Positions 6,068-8,713 of a stretch of DNA of 8,713 nt are shown piece by piece (position 1 is the stretch's first letter; each line of letters begins with the position of its first letter). The DNA comes from CAWBKV01 sp041946675 (lineage in GTDB: Archaea; Halobacteriota; Methanosarcinia; Methanotrichales; Methanotrichaceae), in NCBI GenBank assembly GCA_041946675.1, contig JBHGAU010000097.1, positions 1 to 8,713 on the forward strand, given 5' to 3'. The notes beneath the pieces are model-generated. The model did no database searches, was not told the DNA's origin, and saw nothing but the letters and a program-made list of their open reading frames with translations. The position numbers and the translations under genes were made by a program.

Positions 6068-6874
6068 TTAAGCTTTCACTTCTGCTCTATTATAGGTCAC
6101 CGAGGCTGAAGGATATGCCTCAATGAAACCAGGCGATGCCGCATGAATGGATGCATATGGTCCATTATTATTCACAGCCTCGATGAACATCTCCGCCAGC
6201 GATCCGCTTCCGAATAAATGCCACTTCATCAGCTCATCGCCCTCCAATGGCAGCGGCTCAAGAGTTAAACTGCCATCTTCGACATGAACTCTTATATCAG
6301 CGTAGCCAAATCCATTGTATTCATATCTTTCGCCGTCACCTCTAGGGCCAATGGTTAAGGGCCCTTCATGAGTAATAATTATTCCCGAGCCTGAGCTGCC
6401 GGCATAAGAAGATCCCCCGGAATTAATGCTGCCCGAATCTGTTTTGGTTTTTGTTATTTTAATATCGCCTTGAGATTGTACTATGCATTCGTTTAATAAA
6501 TCGTTCCCCTTCATACTAACATCCTGATTATTGGATATCGTACTGCCTGTAATGGTACCATGATCTTGTATAGACACTAGACCAAAACCGATCTGTCTGT
6601 TATCAGTCTCAAAAGAACCAGTGCCTGTAGATAACGTAGTTAGTTCGGTATATCTGCCAACCCCAAATGTACTGCCATCGGTTGTTTCCCAACCATTCAT
6701 TGGTGAGATTGAGAAAAAACGCGAAATATCAATTGAGTTGCTAGCAAGGTAATAAGTTTGGCATGAGTACACTCCCTTTGTGCTGCCTCCTGAATTTGAT
6801 ACATAAACAGCGGTGGATCCTTGAGCCAAAAAAAAGCCTAGGAGCAATACTACAAGGTAAGACCTGGCTAACAT
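6068..6874 (-). CDS. Exported Gly/Ser-rich protein of unknown family
   Basis: The 268-residue product has a signal peptide (MLARSYLVVLLLGFFLAQGSTA, cut near A22) and an ATG at 6872-6874 preceded by GAGGGG at a normal 5-nt distance. The mature part has two cysteines (C38, C130), no N-X-S/T sequon, and a middle section of short polar repeats (for example STGTGSF, HGTITGSTIS, SGSINSGGSSYAGSSGSG) that suggest beta-rich or low-complexity structure. The final 80 residues (IRVHVEDGSLTLEPLPLEGDE, then IEAVNNNGPYASIHAASPGFIEAYPSASV) are less repetitive. Its TG/SG/TIT-type stretches recall the exported protein at 2216-3247, but the resemblance is too short to prove kinship. It is the first gene of a probable two-gene unit with 5099-6031 and has a good promoter. 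Function unknown; extracellular or surface location inferred. Confidence 0.78.
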   Translation of the reverse strand: MLARSYLVVLLLGFFLAQGSTAVYVSNSGGSTKGVYSCQTYYLASNSIDISRFFSISPMNGWETTDGSTFGVGRYTELTTLSTGTGSFETDNRQIGFGLVSIQDHGTITGSTISNNQDVSMKGNDLLNECIVQSQGDIKITKTKTDSGSINSGGSSYAGSSGSGIIITHEGPLTIGPRGDGERYEYNGFGYADIRVHVEDGSLTLEPLPLEGDELMKWHLFGSGSLAEMFIEAVNNNGPYASIHAASPGFIEAYPSASVTYNRAEVKA

Positions 6875-6921
6875 TTATTCCCCTCGGAAACCCAATTTTT
6901 ATCCGTGAAAGAGTTTCTAGA

Positions 6922-6936
6922 ACATATATCTTTCGT
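6922..6936 (-). promoter_or_regulatory. BRE/TATA promoter of the 6874-5099 gene pair
   Basis: Minus-strand CGAAAG followed by ATATATG gives a purine-rich BRE and a TATA box centred near 6926. Transcription would begin near 6899, about 25 nt before the ATG and just upstream of the GAGGGG site. This is one of the better-formed promoters in the window. Confidence 0.55.
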
Positions 6937-6981
6937 CCATAGAATAATGAGTTATTTTGGGAACACTGTCGGAAAAATATC

Positions 6982-8154
6982 CTAAATATACCATATCTCC
7001 TGCGGCAGCTTATTCAGCCTCTGTGCTCCCTTTGCAGTAGTTAAGAACGTATCCTCGACTCCCACAACACCCATGCCGGGATAGATCATCTTCGGTTCTA
7101 TTGCTATAGTCATATTCTCTTGTATTGTATGATTTAAAGGACCGAGCACCGGATACTCGTCCAGTTCCAGGCCGACTCCATGGCCGACGAATCCGCATTT
7201 ATTCCCGATCGGGCCGCCCAGGCAGTCCTGGTAACCGAGCCTTACACCTTCCGCTTCAGAAAGATTGAACAGGTCTCTCCCATTCTTCCCCGGGCGAAGC
7301 TCCTTTGCCAGAGTCGTTTCAATTTCCAGGGCAGAAAGATAGGCATCCTCCAGCTTTGGCGAAAGCTTGCCGACCGAAAATATCCTGGTCGCATCTGCAA
7401 TATATCCGTTGTATATGCCTACAGTATCTACGAAAACAGGTTCATTCCGTTTTATCTTCCTGAATCCAGCGCCCTGGGGAAACATCAGGGATGTGCCTCT
7501 GCCCCCTGTCGGCGAAGCAAGAAAACTCGGGGCTGCAGCATCAGGACCTGACATGAAATGGCCCAAGGGGACTATGCTGTTGAACCTCCGGAACCTGAGT
7601 GAGCCTTGATGCCCCATCTTCCTCATCACGGATTCCACATGGACTGCCAGGTCGATCTCTCGAATCCCCTCCTTCAAGCATTCAGGAACTGATGAAATGC
7701 CGGCATCCAGCATCCTGGCAGCTTCTTTTGTTAGTCCGATCTCAAAATCGGATTTCACAGAGCGCATCTGCCTTATCGTTTCGGATACGTCGATGAACTT
7801 GGCATCGCCCAATGCAGCCTCTACTCTGGAGTAAATGTTGTATGGGAGCACATCCTGCTCAAGTCCAATCACGCTGTCTGGCTGTATTCCTAAGTCTGAT
7901 TTGAGATTTTTAAGATTTTTGAGAGGCTGAACATTCAAGGGTGATTCATTAATGGCCCTCTCCAGACTCCTCTTCACCATCACAACAGGTTCGGAATCTC
8001 TGGGGATATAGACCAGCCCGTCCTGAGCGGTACCCGAAAAATAGCACATATCAACGGAATGGAACAGCAGGGCCCCTGCCATGTCTCCCATCCGGGCCTG
8101 AAGCCTCTTTATTCGGGCATCGATCTCAGACTTCGGATGAAGTATATACTCCAT
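6982..8154 (-). CDS. M24-family metallopeptidase (Xaa-Pro aminopeptidase/dipeptidase type)
   Basis: The 390-residue product has the layout of aminopeptidase P and prolidase-type enzymes, which remove or split N-terminal Xaa-Pro bonds using two metal ions. An N-terminal creatinase-like domain spans about 1-130 and the pita-bread catalytic domain about 138-375. All five metal ligands are visible with family spacing: D243 (FVDTVG), D254 (IADATR), H325 (GHGVGLELDEYP), E353 (IAIEPKM) and E367 (VGVEDTF). H199 (GHFMSG) fits the proton-shuttle histidine. There is no signal peptide, so it should act in the cytoplasm in peptide turnover. Length is normal for the family. The ATG at 8152-8154 follows GGGAG with an 8-nt gap. 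It is transcribed toward the secreted-protein pair, but that pair has its own promoter 3' of this gene's stop. Exact substrate specificity (Xaa-Pro dipeptidase versus aminopeptidase P) cannot be read from sequence. Confidence 0.92.
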   Translation of the reverse strand: MEYILHPKSEIDARIKRLQARMGDMAGALLFHSVDMCYFSGTAQDGLVYIPRDSEPVVMVKRSLERAINESPLNVQPLKNLKNLKSDLGIQPDSVIGLEQDVLPYNIYSRVEAALGDAKFIDVSETIRQMRSVKSDFEIGLTKEAARMLDAGISSVPECLKEGIREIDLAVHVESVMRKMGHQGSLRFRRFNSIVPLGHFMSGPDAAAPSFLASPTGGRGTSLMFPQGAGFRKIKRNEPVFVDTVGIYNGYIADATRIFSVGKLSPKLEDAYLSALEIETTLAKELRPGKNGRDLFNLSEAEGVRLGYQDCLGGPIGNKCGFVGHGVGLELDEYPVLGPLNHTIQENMTIAIEPKMIYPGMGVVGVEDTFLTTAKGAQRLNKLPQEIWYI

Positions 8155-8208
8155 TTTTTAAACTCCCGTTCTTTTCACAAGACCCTTGGACGGGGGGTCC
8201 TCGCATAG

Positions 8209-8222
8209 TGATAAATCTTTTG
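8209..8222 (-). promoter_or_regulatory. Candidate promoter of the M24 peptidase gene
   Basis: Minus-strand CAAAAGATTTATCAC offers an A-rich BRE-like stretch and a TTTATCA box near 8211-8217. Initiation would be near 8187, giving a leader of about 32 nt with the GGGAG site inside it. The box departs from the ideal TTTATATA. Confidence 0.35.
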
Positions 8223-8370
8223 GCAAGCATAGCTGCAAGCCGTGAGATAATGAGACGAGATGCGTATTTGGGGAAATAATATTTTATACGTTGAATTATG
8301 TTGGCGCAATAGGCCGTATTGAATGTTTGGCCTTTAAAATATAACAATAAATTCCCCGCAGGGCAATCAT

Positions 8371-8384
8371 TTCTTTATATAATG
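8371..8384 (+). promoter_or_regulatory. Upstream TATA box before the partial secreted protein
   Basis: TTTATATAATG at 8374-8384 is a near-ideal archaeal TATA element on the plus strand. It lies 49 bp before the second box (8423) and would give a leader of about 115 nt. Which of the two is used cannot be decided. Confidence 0.4.
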
Positions 8385-8412
8385 AAATAAAATTAACGCT
8401 TTTTGCTCAAAA

Positions 8413-8433
8413 GGGCGATAAATTTATATAAAA
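8413..8433 (+). promoter_or_regulatory. Main TATA promoter of the partial secreted protein
   Basis: GGGCGATAAA followed by TTTATATAAAA (8423-8433) is the strongest BRE/TATA match in the window. Initiation is expected near 8450-8455, giving a leader of about 65 nt that ends in GGGGG (8506-8510) eight bases before the ATG at 8519. Confidence 0.6.
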
Positions 8434-8518
8434 TAAGATTAGAGATTACATAAAAGCCAGACTTAACAAATTATTATAGAGAGATTGGCACTCATATATC
8501 CTAATGGGGGAATGAAGA

Positions 8519-8713
8519 ATGAAGGGAGTAGCAGTAGCAATAATCATGGCAGCTCTTCTAGCCTGCTGCGGCATTGTTGTGGCCACATCGCCACTCATTC
8601 CGCCAGTGCAGTTCGAGCAGTTCTGTGAGAATCAGAAGGTATCAGGAACAGGTGTAGTCGATGTCAGTACATCCATCGTAGATAAGAAGATCGCGCTTGA
8701 ATATTATAACACA
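8519..8713 (+). CDS. Exported protein, N-terminal fragment (3' end outside window)
   Basis: Sixty-five codons are visible, open to the window edge. The start ATG at 8519-8521 follows a GGGGG ribosome binding site by eight bases; the ATG seven bases earlier (8512) is in another frame that closes soon. The first 22 residues (MKGVAVAIIMAALLACCGIVVA) form a signal peptide cut near A22 before TSPL. LACC could resemble a lipobox, but the clean VVA cleavage site is favoured. The mature start includes one cysteine (FCENQKVSGTG) and then VVDVSTSIVDKKIALEYYNT. It looks like the first strands of a beta-rich secreted protein; I have the impression that methanogen secreted-protein families begin this way, but no family is claimed. 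Strong promoter and ribosome binding site suggest high expression. Confidence 0.75.
   Translation, partial: MKGVAVAIIMAALLACCGIVVATSPLIPPVQFEQFCENQKVSGTGVVDVSTSIVDKKIALEYYNT

Larger units (their letters stand above)
8155..8518. other. Divergent intergenic region
   Basis: This 364-bp spacer separates the M24 gene (-) from the partial secreted protein (+). It has no credible gene: a 73-codon minus-strand frame (8126-8347) overlaps the start of the M24 gene, lacks a ribosome binding site and has no protein-like pattern. It carries promoters in both directions, a G-rich small hairpin GGAC-GGGGG-GTCC (8188-8200) in the presumed M24 leader, and an AGGCC/GGCCT inverted repeat (8311-8315, 8329-8333). 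Confidence 0.5.

Noticed and set aside
7180..7551. Plus-strand frame of 123 codons opposite the M24 peptidase
   Set aside because: The M24 gene has all catalytic residues intact; the opposite frame is explained by its codon use.
8188..8200. G-rich hairpin GGAC-GGGGG-GTCC as a terminator or riboswitch
   Set aside because: The stem is only four pairs and nothing around it resembles a known riboswitch; listed only as part of the spacer.
8126..8347. Minus-strand frame of 73 codons upstream of the M24 gene
   Set aside because: It overlaps the M24 start in another frame, lacks a ribosome binding site and reads through AT-rich spacer.
1..8713. CRISPR array, tRNA, rRNA, transposase or integrase
   Set aside because: No regularly spaced direct repeats, no cloverleaf-like or rRNA-like stretch and no DDE or recombinase motif were seen on either strand by reading.

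Overview
The window looks archaeal, most likely a methanogen-type euryarchaeon. A member of the Methanosarcinales/Methanotrichaceae is my best guess, but it rests on general resemblance and not on a marker gene. Supporting signs are TATA boxes of the TTTATAT type about 25-30 nt before the expected transcription starts, short leaders with GGGGAG/GGAGG ribosome binding sites, and many large secreted proteins with Sec signal peptides, two of them rich in N-glycosylation sequons. Coding DNA is of moderate GC content and the spacers are very AT-rich.

Layout, left to right. (1) 1-219 is the 3' end of a plus-strand gene for a cysteine-rich repeat protein that stops abruptly inside a repeat. (2) 347-2185 (+) encodes a 612-residue exported protein with a papain/transglutaminase-like Cys-His-Asp/Asn signature, a beta-rich middle and a polar tail. 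(3) 2216-3247 (-) converges on it and encodes a cysteine-free, Ala/Ser/Gly-rich exported protein. (4) 3388-4653 (-) encodes an acidic exported protein of unknown family. (5) 4672-5098 is an AT-rich spacer holding several palindromes and repeated motifs. (6) 5099-6031 and 6068-6874 (-) are two exported-protein genes, probably one transcription unit. (7) 6982-8154 (-) is the only clearly cytoplasmic enzyme, a complete M24 metallopeptidase of the Xaa-Pro peptidase type. (8) After a 364-bp divergent spacer with two strong plus-strand TATA boxes, 8519-8713 (+) is the start of another exported protein cut by the window edge.

Taken together this is an island of cell-surface or secreted proteins: seven of eight genes are exported or repeat-type extracellular proteins. 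No transposase, phage gene, CRISPR array, tRNA or rRNA was seen. The most rewarding regions for follow-up are the putative Cys-protease at 347-2185, the spacer at 4672-5098 (a 17-bp operator-like palindrome near the predicted start of transcription plus two other repeated elements), and the long hairpin at 3320-3357.
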